Source: Parvibaculum sedimenti
GTDB lineage: Bacteria > Pseudomonadota > Alphaproteobacteria > Parvibaculales > Parvibaculaceae
NCBI RefSeq assembly: GCF_009184905.1
Contig: NZ_WESC01000006.1
Coordinates: forward strand, 124,001 to 188,000
Length of the DNA stretch: 64,000 bases
Reading direction: 5' to 3'
Shown: positions 35,565 through 44,888 of the stretch, one piece after another
Position numbering within the stretch: position 1 is the stretch's first letter
Layout: each line of letters opens with the position of its first letter
Translations under genes and position numbers: made by a program
Notes under the pieces: model-generated
Seen by the model: only the letters and a program-made list of their open reading frames with translations
Told to the model about the DNA's origin: nothing
Database searches by the model: none

Positions 35565-35765
35565 ATGCTCAAGGTAATCGAAGTTCTCGCTGAATCTGAC
35601 AAGAGCTGGGAAGACGCAGCCGCGAGCGCCGTGAAGGCGGCCGCCAAGACCGTTCACGGCATCAAGTCCATCTATATCCAGGACATGGAAGCGTCGGTGA
35701 AAGACAACAAGATCGTGACCTATCGCATCAATGCGAAGATTTCCTTTCTCCTCGACGGGAAATGA
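35565..35765 (+). CDS. dodecin-family small protein
   Basis: A 66-residue protein of the dodecin fold, a beta-alpha-beta-beta unit that forms hollow dodecamers storing flavin or a CoA-like ligand. The order KVIEVLAESDKSWEDAAASAV, then IKSIYIQDMEASVKDNKIV, then FLLDGK is typical. Where most dodecins have the flavin-stacking Trp, this one has Tyr37, so flavin binding may be altered. AAGGAG lies 6 bases before the ATG. It follows an FNR/FixK box and precedes a host-attachment-family gene by 54 bases. Confidence 0.87.
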   Translation: MLKVIEVLAESDKSWEDAAASAVKAAAKTVHGIKSIYIQDMEASVKDNKIVTYRINAKISFLLDGK

Positions 35766-35819
35766 CCGGGGCGCCTATCGCCCGTTCGGCTTCTGGGTAC
35801 TCCTGCAAAGGAAGACGGC

Positions 35820-36269
35820 ATGAAACCTCCGCACATCTGGATCGTTGTCGCCGACGGTGAGACGGCACGCTTTTTCTCGGCTCACGGACGAACCGCGAAG
35901 CTCGACCCTGGCGTTCCCTATGAGCTGAGGATGATCAATCCGCCTTCCCGCGAGCAGGGAACGGAGAGGCCCGGACGTGGCCATGAAAGCGTCGGACAAT
36001 TGAGGCACAGCGTTCAGCCGCGCGTCGATCCGCACCGCGAGGCAAAGCGGACATTCGCGGAGGAAATCGCGGAGCTTCTCTATGGGAAGACGCGCGAGGA
36101 CGCCTTTGACGAACTCATCATCGCCGCGCCGCCCAAAATGCTCGGCGATCTGCGCGACGCACTGGACGAGAAGACGAAGGAACGGGTGAAGGCGGAGTTG
36201 CACAAGGATCTGACGAAGCTCACGCCTGTCGAACTCCATGCTTACCTGACCGCGGAACTCTGGCGCTGA
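35820..36269 (+). CDS. host attachment family protein (PF10116-like)
   Basis: A 149-residue cytosolic protein of the 'required for attachment to host cells' family. Its members resemble the eRF1/pelota domain-2 fold, with poorly known roles. Visible blocks are WIVVADGETARFFSA at the N-terminus, FAEEIAELLYGKTREDAFDELIIAAPPKMLGDLR in the middle (outer ends about residues 80-113), and the C-terminal KDLTKLTPVELHAYL. AAGGAAG precedes the ATG. Co-transcription with the FNR-box dodecin is plausible. The 3' end overlaps the opposite-strand gene by 28 bases. Confidence 0.82.
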   Translation: MKPPHIWIVVADGETARFFSAHGRTAKLDPGVPYELRMINPPSREQGTERPGRGHESVGQLRHSVQPRVDPHREAKRTFAEEIAELLYGKTREDAFDELIIAAPPKMLGDLRDALDEKTKERVKAELHKDLTKLTPVELHAYLTAELWR

Positions 36270-36877
36270 CCCTTTGCCGCGGGCATCTGCTCGCGCGGAC
36301 GCAACTCGACATCGATCGAGGCGAGATGCGCATAGATGTGCGCGAGGCGCCGCAGCGGCCACCAGTCGTAAAGCAGCATTTCCACCGGCTTCCACATGGC
36401 GACCCAGCCGAGGATGAGCAGGCCCTCGGACAGGATGTCCTCGAGGGTGGTCGTGGGCACCCGCAGAAATATCTGCCGAAGCGCGATGCAGGAAAAGAGG
36501 AAGACAAGGCCGAGCAGGAGCGTGGTGCGGCCCTCGCGCAGCAGCAGTCGCAGCCGCCTCATGGTCGCGTCGTGGCAATAATCGAAATAGTGGCGAATGG
36601 CATCCGGCGCCGCCTTGGCCTCCGGCTCGATCATGGCTTCGGCGGGCAGGTAGACGACGAGCTTTACCGGCGTCCTTGGCTGAAGATCGCGCAGCGACTC
36701 GACGATATAGGCCTCGGCGTCGTGATCGAGGTCTTTTTCGTGAAAGGGTGACGGGTCGAGCGAATTGAAGAGCTGTTCGACCCTGAGAAGTTTCAATTCA
36801 ATCAGGGTGACGTCGCCCTCGCGCCGGTAGCGGAACCAGGGGTCAGACTCAAAGTCTTTGTCGGTCAAGGCATGCAC
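36242..36877 (-). CDS. conserved membrane protein of unknown function
   Basis: A 211-residue protein that I do not recognise by name. An N-terminal soluble part (about residues 1-115, with FNSLDPSPFHEKDLDHDAEAYIVESL) precedes two membrane segments (about 118-138, LLLGLVFLFSCIALRQIFL, and 148-168, ILSEGLLILGWVAMWKPVEM). A short charged tail ends the protein. The PSPFxxxxLD-type motif suggests a conserved family. It is convergent with, and overlaps, the host-attachment gene. Confidence 0.75.
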   Translation of the reverse strand: MHALTDKDFESDPWFRYRREGDVTLIELKLLRVEQLFNSLDPSPFHEKDLDHDAEAYIVESLRDLQPRTPVKLVVYLPAEAMIEPEAKAAPDAIRHYFDYCHDATMRRLRLLLREGRTTLLLGLVFLFSCIALRQIFLRVPTTTLEDILSEGLLILGWVAMWKPVEMLLYDWWPLRRLAHIYAHLASIDVELRPREQMPAAKGQRQSSAVR

Positions 36878-36965
36878 CGTGCGGATGGAGCCGCAGGGCC
36901 CGCGGGCTCAAGGAGAGGGCGTGGCGCTTCGCCCCCTCCGGTGAGGGAGCGAAGCGACTGGCGTT

Positions 36966-37541
36966 TTACTGACCCGGGGCCTTCAGGGTGCCGCCGGCGG
37001 GAGGCGTCTCGCCGGAGGGCGGAAGCGCGCTCGAATCCTCGCTCTGCGAGAAAACCGGCGTCGGTAGTGTGCCTACGGGTACGATGATGCCATTCGAGGC
37101 CTCGATGGCGGGGCCGGACTGATCGGCACCGAACTCGCCGCCGAAATGCAGGCCATTGGCGATGGGGGTGATGGTCACCGGATCTTTCTGGAAGGTGTTG
37201 ATCGTCACGCCGCTGCCCACGCTCGCGGGCGTGATGTGGCCGGGCACGATCTCATAGAGCATCAGCGCCTGCACATTGTTGCGGTCGCTCGCTGCCGGAT
37301 GGATGAGATCGTCATAGCCGCCCTTGATTGCATCGAAGGCGGCATTGGTGGGCGCGAAAACGGTACGCGGGCTTTTTGCCGTGTACTGATATTTGACGCC
37401 ATTGGCGTCGATGATCTGAATGAGCGTCGAGAACCGCGGATCGGCCTTCAGCGCGTCATAGATTGTGCCGGCGAAGGCAGGGGCGGCGCCCGCCACGAGG
37501 AAGGCGGCGGCGGCAAGGAGCGTCTTGAATTTGGCGGACAT
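36966..37541 (-). CDS. secreted fasciclin (FAS1) domain protein
   Basis: A 191-residue exported protein. The signal peptide (about residues 1-24, ending PAFAG) is followed by one FAS1 domain (TIYDALKADPRFSTLIQII, then TVFAPTNAAFDAI, then MLYEIVPGHI, then ASNGIIVPV), a cell-adhesion-type fold. A Pro/Ser/Gly-rich tail follows. The start at 37541 gives the best signal peptide; an ATG at 37571 or 37577 is possible. Many bacterial FAS1 proteins are small periplasmic or secreted adhesins; the partner is unknown. Confidence 0.87.
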   Translation of the reverse strand: MSAKFKTLLAAAAFLVAGAAPAFAGTIYDALKADPRFSTLIQIIDANGVKYQYTAKSPRTVFAPTNAAFDAIKGGYDDLIHPAASDRNNVQALMLYEIVPGHITPASVGSGVTINTFQKDPVTITPIANGLHFGGEFGADQSGPAIEASNGIIVPVGTLPTPVFSQSEDSSALPPSGETPPAGGTLKAPGQ

Positions 37542-37722
37542 TTTTCTTGTGCCTCGGGGTCTGTTGTTCATGAACATGGTGAACCTGGGCGACGGCAGGA
37601 CGGCGAGAAAAGGGATCGCCGCACCTGATTTAACGCCTTTCAAGCCAGCCGCGCAATTCGACCATAATGAGACAGTGATGCTGACCGAGATTCAGCCGCG
37701 CTTGCGATAGATGCGGGCGATG

Positions 37723-38136
37723 TCAGGCCGCGCCGAGCGCGCGCTTCATGGCTTTGAGATTGCTCCGGCAGAAGGCAGTCATCTGCGCGGTCTGCTCGTC
37801 GAGCGAGGCTTCGTCTTCGAGCTCGAACCGGATGATGAGTTCGATGCGGGAGGAGCTGTCTGAAACCGGCCTCACCGAGACGGTGGAAAGATAGGTCTTC
37901 ATCCCCGCGCGCGGCAGCGTGTAGGTGTAGTGGTGCGGGCCCTCGTCAACCAGCCGCTCGCGGAAGCTCTGGCCGTTCTGAAGCGTCAGTACACGGAACT
38001 TGCCCTCCGGCGTCTCTTCAAGCTTTGCGTCAGTGACGAGCTTCGCCCATTTGTCGATACGGACGAAATCGCCGATCACGGCCCATACGGCATCGGCGGG
38101 GAGCGAGATGTCTTCGTAGGTGACGAGTTCGTGCAT
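37723..38136 (-). CDS. SRPBCC (polyketide cyclase/START-like) family protein
   Basis: A 137-residue protein with the START-like helix-grip fold: an N-terminal strand followed by LPADAVWAVIGDFVRIDKW, then FRVLTLQNGQSFRERLV, YTYTLPRAG, and a C-terminal helix (FCRSNLKAMKRALG). Such proteins bind hydrophobic ligands; no specific role can be read. The ATG at 38136 (MHELVTYEDISLP) is the natural family start. It shares a strand with nrdJ downstream of it in map order but is separated from it by a palindromic repeat. Confidence 0.85.
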   Translation of the reverse strand: MHELVTYEDISLPADAVWAVIGDFVRIDKWAKLVTDAKLEETPEGKFRVLTLQNGQSFRERLVDEGPHHYTYTLPRAGMKTYLSTVSVRPVSDSSSRIELIIRFELEDEASLDEQTAQMTAFCRSNLKAMKRALGAA

Positions 38137-38174
38137 GGCGGCTCTCCCGCGCTTGATATTCACTAAAAACGTGG

Positions 38175-38197
38175 ATGGCCCGGTCAAGCCGGGCCAT
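38175..38197. repeat. palindromic repeat at nrdJ 3' end
   Basis: A perfect 9-5-9 inverted repeat, ATGGCCCGG / CCGGGCCAT with loop TCAAG, followed by GACG. It shares the outer GATGG and GACG bases and the central TCAAG loop with the palindromes flanking the GIY-YIG gene, so it is another member of the same family. It lies 20 bases after the nrdJ stop and may serve as its transcription end. Confidence 0.7.
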
Positions 38198-38216
38198 GAC
38201 GTCGGAGAATGATGGC

Positions 38217-41200
38217 TTAGCTACAGCCGCTCGTCGAGCCGCAGGTGTCGCATTTCAGGCATGTTCCGTTTCTCACCATCGTGAAGTTGCCACATTCGCT
38301 GCAGGCTTCGCCTTCATAGCCTTTCATGCGGGCTTCGGCGACGCGGGAGAAGGAGACGGTGGTGCTTTCGGTGCGGAGCGTCGCCTGCACGGCCATTTCC
38401 TCGGCGTGTTCGGCGGCGTCGAGGATGGCGGCCGTGGCCGTCGCGCCCGCGACCTGGGCTCGCATCGTCGCGGCACCGCCGCGGACGATATAGAGGTTCG
38501 ACATTTGTGTGTTGCGCGTGAAGCCGGGGCTCACGACGCTCGATGCCGGAAGCTTGCCTTCGTCGGAGCCGCTGCCCATGGCATCGAAGCCGATGTCTTT
38601 GGGGTCTACATGGCCGAGGTCGGAGCGGCCGAGATAGGAGACGGCGAGTTCGCGGAACACATAGTCGAGAATCGAGGTCGCGTTCTTGATGCGATCATTG
38701 CCCTGTACGAGGCCGGCGGGCTCAAAGCGAGTGAAGGTGAAGGCATCCACATATTCCTCGAGCGGCACGCCATATTGCAGGCCGAGCGAGATGGCGATGG
38801 CGAAGTTGTTCATCAGCGAGCGGAAGGCAGCGCCTTCCTTGTGCATGTCGATGAAGATTTCGCCGATCTTGCCGTCTTCATATTCGCCGGTGCGAAGATA
38901 GACCTTGTGGCCGCCGACAAGGGCCTTTTGCGTGTAGCCCTTGCGCCGGTCGGGAAGCTTGGCGCGCTCCTTGGCGCGTTCCACCACGCGCTCGACGATC
39001 TTCTCGGCGACGACGCGGGCGCGTTCCTGCTGCGGGGCCTGCGCGAGGCGCTCGGCAATGGGCTCTTCGTCGTCCAGAAGTTCGTCTTCGAAAATCTGGG
39101 AGTTCAGCGGCTGGGAGAGCTTCGAGCCATCGCGGTAGAGCGCATTGGCCTTCAGCGCGAGTTTCCAGGAGAGCATGTAGCTCGCCTTGCAATCCTCGAC
39201 ACTTGCCGCATTCGGCATGTTGATCGTCTTGGAGATCGCGCCAGAGATGAAGGGCTGGGCGGCGGCCATCATCAGGATGTGGCTGTCGACCGAGAGGAAG
39301 CGCGTGCCGGTGCGGCCGCAGGGATTGGCGCAATCGAAGACGGGCAGGTGCTCGTCCTTCAGATGCGGCGCGCCTTCGAGCGTCATGGTGCCGCAGACGT
39401 GAAGGTTCGCGGCGTCGATCTCGGCCTTGGTGAAGCCGATGGCGGCGAGGAGATCGAAGTCGAGATCGTCCATCGCGTCTGAATCGAGGCCGAGGACGCC
39501 GGTGCAGAAGTCTTCGCCGAGCGACCACTTGTTGAAGGCGAAGCGGATGTCGAAGGCGGTACCGAGGGCGGCTTCGATCGCCGCGATCTTGCCGTCGGTG
39601 AAGCCCCTGGCGGCGAGCGTCGTATGATTGACGCCGGGCGCGCGTTCCAGCGTACCGAGGCCGACGGCGTAGTTCACCATCTCGTCGATCTGGGCTTCGG
39701 TATAGCCGAGTGTGCGAAGGGCCTGCGGCACGGCGCGGTTGATGATCTTGAAATAGCCGCCGCCTGCGAGCTTCTTGAACTTCACCAGCGCGAAGTCGGG
39801 CTCGATGCCGGTCGTGTCGCAATCCATGACGAGGCCGATCGTGCCCGTGGGCGCGATGACGGTCGCCTGCGCGTTGCGATAGCCGAAACGCTCGCCCATG
39901 GTGACGGCAAGATCCCAGGCGGCACGGGCATGGTCGATCAGGTCGCGCTGCGGGCAGTTCTCGTGGTCGAGAGGCACGGGCGCGATGCTGAGGGCTTCAT
40001 AGCCGTCCACGGCGCCATGCGCGGCCCGGGCGTGGTTGCGCATGACGCGCAGCATATGCTCGCGGTTTTCCGGGTAGCCGAGGAAGGCGCCGAGCTCGCG
40101 GGCCATCTGCGCCGAGGTCGCATAGGCGACGCCGGTCATGATGGCGCTGATCGCGCCGGTGAGCGCGCGGGCTTCCTTCGAATCGTAGCCGAGGCCGAGC
40201 GACATCAGGAGGCCGCCGATATTGGCGAAGCCGAGGCCGAGCGTGCGGAACCTGAAGGAGCGTTCGGCAATCTCGCGGCTCGGGAACTGGGCCATGAGCA
40301 CCGAGATTTCGAGCACGATGGTCCAGAGCTTGACCGCATGTTCGAAGGCTTCGACGTCGAAGCGGCCACCCTGTTCGCGGAAGGTCATCAGGTTCAGCGA
40401 GGCGAGGTTGCAGGCCGTGTCGTCGAGGAACATATATTCCGAGCACGGATTGCTGGCGCGGATATCGCCATTGGCGGGGCAGGTGTGCCAGTCGTTGATC
40501 GTGGTGTGGAACTGGATGCCCGGATCGGCGGACGCCCATGCGGCATGGGCAATCTGTTCCCAGAGTTCGCGCGCCTTCAGCGTTTTCGAGATGCGGCCAT
40601 CGGTGCGGCGGACGAGGTTCCAGTCGCCATCGTTTTCGACGGCGCGGAGGAAACCATCCTCGACGCGGACGGTGTTGTTGGAGTTCTGGCCGGAGACGGT
40701 CAGATAGGCTTCCGAATCCCAGTCGGTGTCATAGGTGCGGAAGTCGATATCCGTGTAGCCCTGACGCGCGAACTGGATGACGCGCTGAATGTAGTTCTCC
40801 GGCACCTGCATGCGGCGCGCGGCGACGATCTCGCGCTTCAGGGCAGGGTTCTTCTTCGGGTCGTAGCAGTCGTCATTGTGCCCTTCGCAATTCACGCAGG
40901 CGCGCATGATCGCGTTGAGATGCTTCTGGTTGATCTTCGAGCCGGTGACGAGGGCGGCGACCTTCTGCTCTTCGATGACCTTCCAGTTGATGAAATTCTC
41001 GATGTCGGGATGGTCCACATCGACGATGACCATCTTGGCGGCGCGGCGTGTGGTGCCGCCCGACTTGATCGCGCCCGCCGCGCGGTCGCCGATCTTGAGG
41101 AAGCTCATCAGGCCCGACGACTTGCCGCCGCCCGAAAGCTTCTCTTCTTCGCCGCGCAGGCTGGAGAAGTTCGAGCCCGTGCCCGAGCCATATTTGAAGA

Positions 41201-41870
41201 GGCGCGCCTCGCGGACCCAGAGGTCCATGATGCCGTTCTCGTTGACGAGATCGTCATTCACGCTCTGGATGAAGCAGGCATGCGGCTGCGGGCGCTCATA
41301 GGCGCTGGTCGCGCCGACCGTCTCTCCCGTGCGGTGGTTGACGTAGTAGTGGCCCTGCGCGGGGCCGTCGATGCCATAGGCCCAGTGGAGGCCGGTGTTG
41401 AACCATTGCGGAGAGTTGGGCGCCGAGATCTGGGCGGCGAGCATATAGGCAAGCTCGTCGCGGAAGGCGGCGGCGTCTTCTTCCGTTTCGAAATAGCCGC
41501 CCTTCCAGCCCCAATAGGTCCAGGTGCCGGCAAGGCGGTCGAAGACCTGGCGCGCGTCGCGCTCCGGGCCGAAGCGATCGTCGGGACGTAGCACTTCCAG
41601 CGCCTCGATGTCCGGCTCATGGCGCCAGAGGAATTCGGGCACGCCCTCTTCGGGCACGGGGCGAAGCACGGCGGCGACGCCGGCTTTGCGGAAATATTTC
41701 TGCGCGAGGATATCGCAGGCGACCTGGCTCCAGTCGGCGGGGACGTCGATCTCGTCGAGCTGGAAAACCAGCGAGCCGTCGGGATTTCGGATTTCGCTCG
41801 TGGCCGAGCGGAAGGAAATCCCTGCATAGGGCGATTGGCCCTCGACGGTGAAGCAACGCTGGATACGCAT
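38217..41870 (-). CDS. nrdJ: vitamin B12-dependent (class II) ribonucleoside-diphosphate reductase
   Basis: Makes deoxyribonucleotides with adenosylcobalamin, working with or without oxygen. The 1217-residue protein fits the long class II type. Visible blocks are [28 protein letters not shown], the active-site region [39 protein letters not shown], and a C-terminal cysteine cluster ([15 protein letters not shown]) that resembles a thiol-exchange or zinc tail. The start at MRIQRCF (41870) follows GGGGGT and matches the family; an ATG at 41888 is possible. No cobalamin riboswitch was seen upstream. Confidence 0.96.
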   Translation of the reverse strand: MRIQRCFTVEGQSPYAGISFRSATSEIRNPDGSLVFQLDEIDVPADWSQVACDILAQKYFRKAGVAAVLRPVPEEGVPEFLWRHEPDIEALEVLRPDDRFGPERDARQVFDRLAGTWTYWGWKGGYFETEEDAAAFRDELAYMLAAQISAPNSPQWFNTGLHWAYGIDGPAQGHYYVNHRTGETVGATSAYERPQPHACFIQSVNDDLVNENGIMDLWVREARLFKYGSGTGSNFSSLRGEEEKLSGGGKSSGLMSFLKIGDRAAGAIKSGGTTRRAAKMVIVDVDHPDIENFINWKVIEEQKVAALVTGSKINQKHLNAIMRACVNCEGHNDDCYDPKKNPALKREIVAARRMQVPENYIQRVIQFARQGYTDIDFRTYDTDWDSEAYLTVSGQNSNNTVRVEDGFLRAVENDGDWNLVRRTDGRISKTLKARELWEQIAHAAWASADPGIQFHTTINDWHTCPANGDIRASNPCSEYMFLDDTACNLASLNLMTFREQGGRFDVEAFEHAVKLWTIVLEISVLMAQFPSREIAERSFRFRTLGLGFANIGGLLMSLGLGYDSKEARALTGAISAIMTGVAYATSAQMARELGAFLGYPENREHMLRVMRNHARAAHGAVDGYEALSIAPVPLDHENCPQRDLIDHARAAWDLAVTMGERFGYRNAQATVIAPTGTIGLVMDCDTTGIEPDFALVKFKKLAGGGYFKIINRAVPQALRTLGYTEAQIDEMVNYAVGLGTLERAPGVNHTTLAARGFTDGKIAAIEAALGTAFDIRFAFNKWSLGEDFCTGVLGLDSDAMDDLDFDLLAAIGFTKAEIDAANLHVCGTMTLEGAPHLKDEHLPVFDCANPCGRTGTRFLSVDSHILMMAAAQPFISGAISKTINMPNAASVEDCKASYMLSWKLALKANALYRDGSKLSQPLNSQIFEDELLDDEEPIAERLAQAPQQERARVVAEKIVERVVERAKERAKLPDRRKGYTQKALVGGHKVYLRTGEYEDGKIGEIFIDMHKEGAAFRSLMNNFAIAISLGLQYGVPLEEYVDAFTFTRFEPAGLVQGNDRIKNATSILDYVFRELAVSYLGRSDLGHVDPKDIGFDAMGSGSDEGKLPASSVVSPGFTRNTQMSNLYIVRGGAATMRAQVAGATATAAILDAAEHAEEMAVQATLRTESTTVSFSRVAEARMKGYEGEACSECGNFTMVRNGTCLKCDTCGSTSGCS

Positions 41871-42301
41871 CTGACCCCCGGCTCTCATATGCGCGCCCCG
41901 TGGCCAGGGCGCGGCTTAAGCTCATGTTCAGGTCGGGGACCAGCGGACCGGCATTCATCGGGCAAGGCTCCTCCGCCGCGTTCGACCGCATTTTGAACAG
42001 GGCCCCTAAACCCCTGAATTCAAAAAACTTTCGACCGCCCGGTCATTATGCTTGCTGGTGAACTTGCCTTGGCCTCGCTTGCCGCCCCTCAACCGATGGA
42101 AATCCTAGTCCAGCCAACCCCGGCGTCAAGGCATAGTAGCGAAAGCCATATAGAACGCGACATATAGCGCAGGCGCGGGGAGGGGGCGGAGGCGCGCGCG
42201 CATCGAATCGGGCTCGGGAAGCCCGAGGCCGCATCTTGAGGATTCCCGCGTTGTCATCGTGTGAGCCAGCCTTCTGGACAAGCGGCTTCGAGGGGCTAAC
42301 C
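41871..42301. other. 431-base divergent intergenic region, nrdJ / Tad-like gene
   Basis: No gene is seen. It must hold the promoters of both flanking genes. It contains a direct repeat CATATAG at 42147-42153 and 42161-42167 (14-base period), and a 6-base-pair hairpin CTCGGG / CCCGAG at 42213-42227. On the minus strand the first repeat region reads CGCTATATGTCG, loosely like an NrdR box, but the spacing of the pair is wrong for a standard NrdR site. Confidence 0.4.
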
Positions 42302-43633
42302 ATGCTTCGGGGGCCTTGGTATGCGCGAGAGTTCAATCTGCGATCGCGCAACAAGCGGAGTGATGAAGCGATGCCGGGCATACGAGCGCTTTTGCGGAAG
42401 ATCCTGAGATGGCCGGATGAGCGGGGAAGCGTTGCGCTTCAGGTGGCGCTGACGATTGTCGTCATCCTCGGCATGGTTTCCCTGGGCGTGGAAGTCACAT
42501 CGGTGCTCCTGACGCAGCGGAGGATGCAGACGGCCGCCGACTCGGCCGCCGTGGCCGGTGCGACGGCGCTCGGTGCCAGCGAGAACGTGACGCTGGCGGC
42601 CGATGCGGTCGCGGCCGCGAACGGCTTTACCAATGGCGTGAACGGCGCGACTGTCACTGTCAACAACCCGCCACTCACCGGCACCCATACGGCCAATAGC
42701 GGCGCCGTGGAGGTGATCGTCAAGCAGCCGCAGACCCTGCCAATCGCGTCACTGATCTATAGCGGCACCTGGATCCCGGCCGCGCGGGCCGTCGCGCTTT
42801 CCGGCAGCAGCGCAAGCTATTGCGCCCTCCAGCTCGACACAAGCTCCACCACAGGCGTCCTCATCAGCAATGGTGCGTCCGTCAACATGAGCCAATGCGG
42901 GCTGGGGGCGAACGCCACGGGCAGCACGGCGGTAACGGTGAATGGCGGTGCCAAGCTCACGGCGAGCACGGTGTCGGTGAGCGGCACCACAACCGTCAAC
43001 AATGGTGGCCACATCAGCGTCACCAATGGAATCAAGACCAACCAGCCGGCGATGGCCGACCCCTATGCCAGTGTCAATGTTCCGACCTATTCCGGATGCA
43101 CTCTCTATCAGCCGGGCTGGACGACCAGCCTGACGCTCTCTCCCGGCGTCTATTGCGGTGGAATGAACATCGCCAACGGCATTCCGAACGTGGTGATGAA
43201 TCCGGGCGTGTACATCATTAAAGGCGGCACATTTACGCTCGGCGGCGGCATCAAGATCACGGGCAGCGGCGTCACGATCGTGCTGACCGGCAGCGGCAGC
43301 AATTACGCCACAGCGAATATCGGCAATGGCGTCACTGTCACACTGAGCGCGCCGACCTCCGGCACCATGGCCGGCCTGCTCTTCTATCAGGATCGTAATG
43401 CGCCCAATTCGGGCAGCAATATCCTTCAGGGCGGCGCGGCCATGAGCTTGAGCGGCGCGCTCTATTTCCCGTCGCAAAAGCTCATCATGAACAATGGTGC
43501 GAAGACCGCCGCCACCTGTACGCAGCTTGTGGCCTGGCGTCTCGAATTTCAGGGAGGCGCGACCCTCAACAACAGTTGCACCGGCACGGGCGTCAAGCCT
43601 ATCGGCCAGTCTTCCTCCAAGCTGGTGGAATAG
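42302..43633 (+). CDS. Tad-pilus-like (TadE/TadG-type) surface protein with beta-repeat body
   Basis: A 443-residue protein. A pseudopilin-like membrane segment (about residues 44-66) and the block LTQRRMQTAADSAAVAGA are typical of TadE/TadG-like proteins. The rest is rich in Gly, Thr, Asn and Val with short repeats (TVNGGAKLTAS, VSVSGTTTVNNGGHISVTNG, KGGTFTLGGGIKITGSG), resembling a parallel beta-helix. Four or five cysteines are present. GAGGGG lies 6 bases before the ATG at 42302. No other tad genes are nearby, so it may act alone at the surface. Confidence 0.8.
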   Translation: MLRGPWYAREFNLRSRNKRSDEAMPGIRALLRKILRWPDERGSVALQVALTIVVILGMVSLGVEVTSVLLTQRRMQTAADSAAVAGATALGASENVTLAADAVAAANGFTNGVNGATVTVNNPPLTGTHTANSGAVEVIVKQPQTLPIASLIYSGTWIPAARAVALSGSSASYCALQLDTSSTTGVLISNGASVNMSQCGLGANATGSTAVTVNGGAKLTASTVSVSGTTTVNNGGHISVTNGIKTNQPAMADPYASVNVPTYSGCTLYQPGWTTSLTLSPGVYCGGMNIANGIPNVVMNPGVYIIKGGTFTLGGGIKITGSGVTIVLTGSGSNYATANIGNGVTVTLSAPTSGTMAGLLFYQDRNAPNSGSNILQGGAAMSLSGALYFPSQKLIMNNGAKTAATCTQLVAWRLEFQGGATLNNSCTGTGVKPIGQSSSKLVE

Positions 43634-43726
43634 GCGGGCTAGCCGGACGCCAACACCCGTTATTCGGCTGGTAAGGATCCGCGTTTAAAACGGAAGGGCG
43701 GACAGGCGGGAGATCGCGGGATCGTC

Positions 43727-44260
43727 ATGGCATCACCTATCAGCACGGCCTTCGGCGTCTCGCTGAGGGATCTCGATATCCTGATTGTCGACGACAACGC
43801 GCAGATGCACACCCTGCTGCGGACAATTCTGCGCGGCTTCGGCATTGCCGAGATCAGGCAGGCGAGGGACGGTACGGCGGGACTGGCCCAAATCGCCGAG
43901 CGGGCGCCGACGCTCATCATCTCGGACTGGGAAATGGCCCCCATGAATGGTGGCGAATTCCTGCGCCGCTTGCGGCGGGTGGGGGGTGAGCCCTCCTGCT
44001 TCGTGCCCGTGATCGTGCTGACGGCCCATGCCTCGCGCGACATCATCGAGGAGGCCTTCAACCAGGGGGCGACGCAGCTTCTGGTGAAGCCGGTGACGCC
44101 CGCCAACCTGTTGCAGCGGATCAGCTGGGTGCTGGAGGATGACCGTCCTTTCGAGCAGGCCGGTGACATCTGGCGGCAAGAGATGCAGCTGGGCGGCGCA
44201 AGCAAGCCGAAGCCCAGCCCGGAGGTTCGGCCCGCCTCAGCCGTCTGGGCCGTCGATTGA
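43727..44260 (+). CDS. single-domain response regulator (CheY-like)
   Basis: A 177-residue protein with one receiver domain (about residues 16-140). The acidic pair is Asp22-Asp23, the phospho-acceptor Asp67 (IISDWEMAPMNG), Thr99 (VLTAHAS) and Lys121 (LLVKPV). There is no output domain, only a Pro/Ser-rich tail. It may act through protein contacts, as CheY-type regulators do. No histidine kinase is adjacent. It lies between the Tad-like gene and NDUFA12, and is followed by a hairpin at 44313-44338. Confidence 0.88.
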   Translation: MASPISTAFGVSLRDLDILIVDDNAQMHTLLRTILRGFGIAEIRQARDGTAGLAQIAERAPTLIISDWEMAPMNGGEFLRRLRRVGGEPSCFVPVIVLTAHASRDIIEEAFNQGATQLLVKPVTPANLLQRISWVLEDDRPFEQAGDIWRQEMQLGGASKPKPSPEVRPASAVWAVD

Positions 44261-44312
44261 GGCCCAGGGGGCCTAAAACACCCGCAAATCCCCGACAAGA
44301 CTGGACCATCGC

Positions 44313-44341
44313 GCGGGCCGGTGCCATATTCGGCCCGCTTT
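44313..44341 (+). terminator. hairpin terminator after response regulator
   Basis: An 8-base-pair stem GCGGGCCG / CGGCCCGC with a 10-base loop, followed by TTT, about 50 bases after the stop. The T-run is short, so its strength is uncertain. Confidence 0.5.
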
Positions 44342-44423
44342 CTGCTCGAGCGGAATCGCCCGTCTCCGGCGGGCAAACAATGATGGTTGACCGCGTCCGC
44401 CGCGGTCCTGTGACGGTGATTTC

Positions 44424-44822
44424 ATGGGTCTCTTCTCCGAAATCTTCATCTGGTGGCAAGGCCAGACGATGGGCACGCGCTTCTACACCTGGAAGAAGGG
44501 CCGTCTGGTCGGGACCGACAGTCAGGGCAACCGCTATTTCGAGGCCAAGGACGGCGCCCGCGTCGGCGGCTATCCGCGCCGCTGGGTGCTCTATAACGGT
44601 CTGGCCGAAGCCTCCCGCGTACCGCCGGAGTGGCATGGCTGGCTGCACAACACGGTCGACGTGCCGCCGACCGCCGAGGAATATACGGCCAAACCCTGGC
44701 AGCAGGCGCACAGGCCCAACATGACGGGCACGCCGCTCGCCTACAGGCCGAAGGGCAGCATCATGCGTGGCGGTCAGCGTCCCAAGGCGACGGGCGACTA
44801 CGAGCCCTGGCGCCCCGAGTGA
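44424..44822 (+). CDS. NADH:ubiquinone oxidoreductase subunit NDUFA12
   Basis: A 132-residue complex I accessory subunit of the NDUFA12/B17.2 family, found in mitochondria and Alphaproteobacteria. The core blocks are IWWQGQTMGTRFYTWKKGRLVG (outer residues 8-29), GNRYFEAK, RRWVLYNG and the tail EASRVPPEWHGWLHNTVD with PPTAEEY and YEPWRPE. It is peripheral to the enzyme and is encoded away from the main nuo cluster, as usual. It is followed by mlaD and the DUF2155 gene in a conserved group. Confidence 0.95.
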   Translation: MGLFSEIFIWWQGQTMGTRFYTWKKGRLVGTDSQGNRYFEAKDGARVGGYPRRWVLYNGLAEASRVPPEWHGWLHNTVDVPPTAEEYTAKPWQQAHRPNMTGTPLAYRPKGSIMRGGQRPKATGDYEPWRPE

Positions 44823-44888
44823 GCGGCGGTGCCGTGCAAGTTTCGAACGCACTCCTGAAGTGAACCCCGGACGGGATTAGAGGATGAC

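Noticed and set aside
39624-41591. 655-codon open frame antisense to nrdJ
   Set aside because: Mirror frame of a firmly identified gene; no recognisable protein features.
41871-42301. Possible cobalamin riboswitch before the B12-dependent nrdJ
   Set aside because: No B12-box or conserved riboswitch core was found on reading the region.
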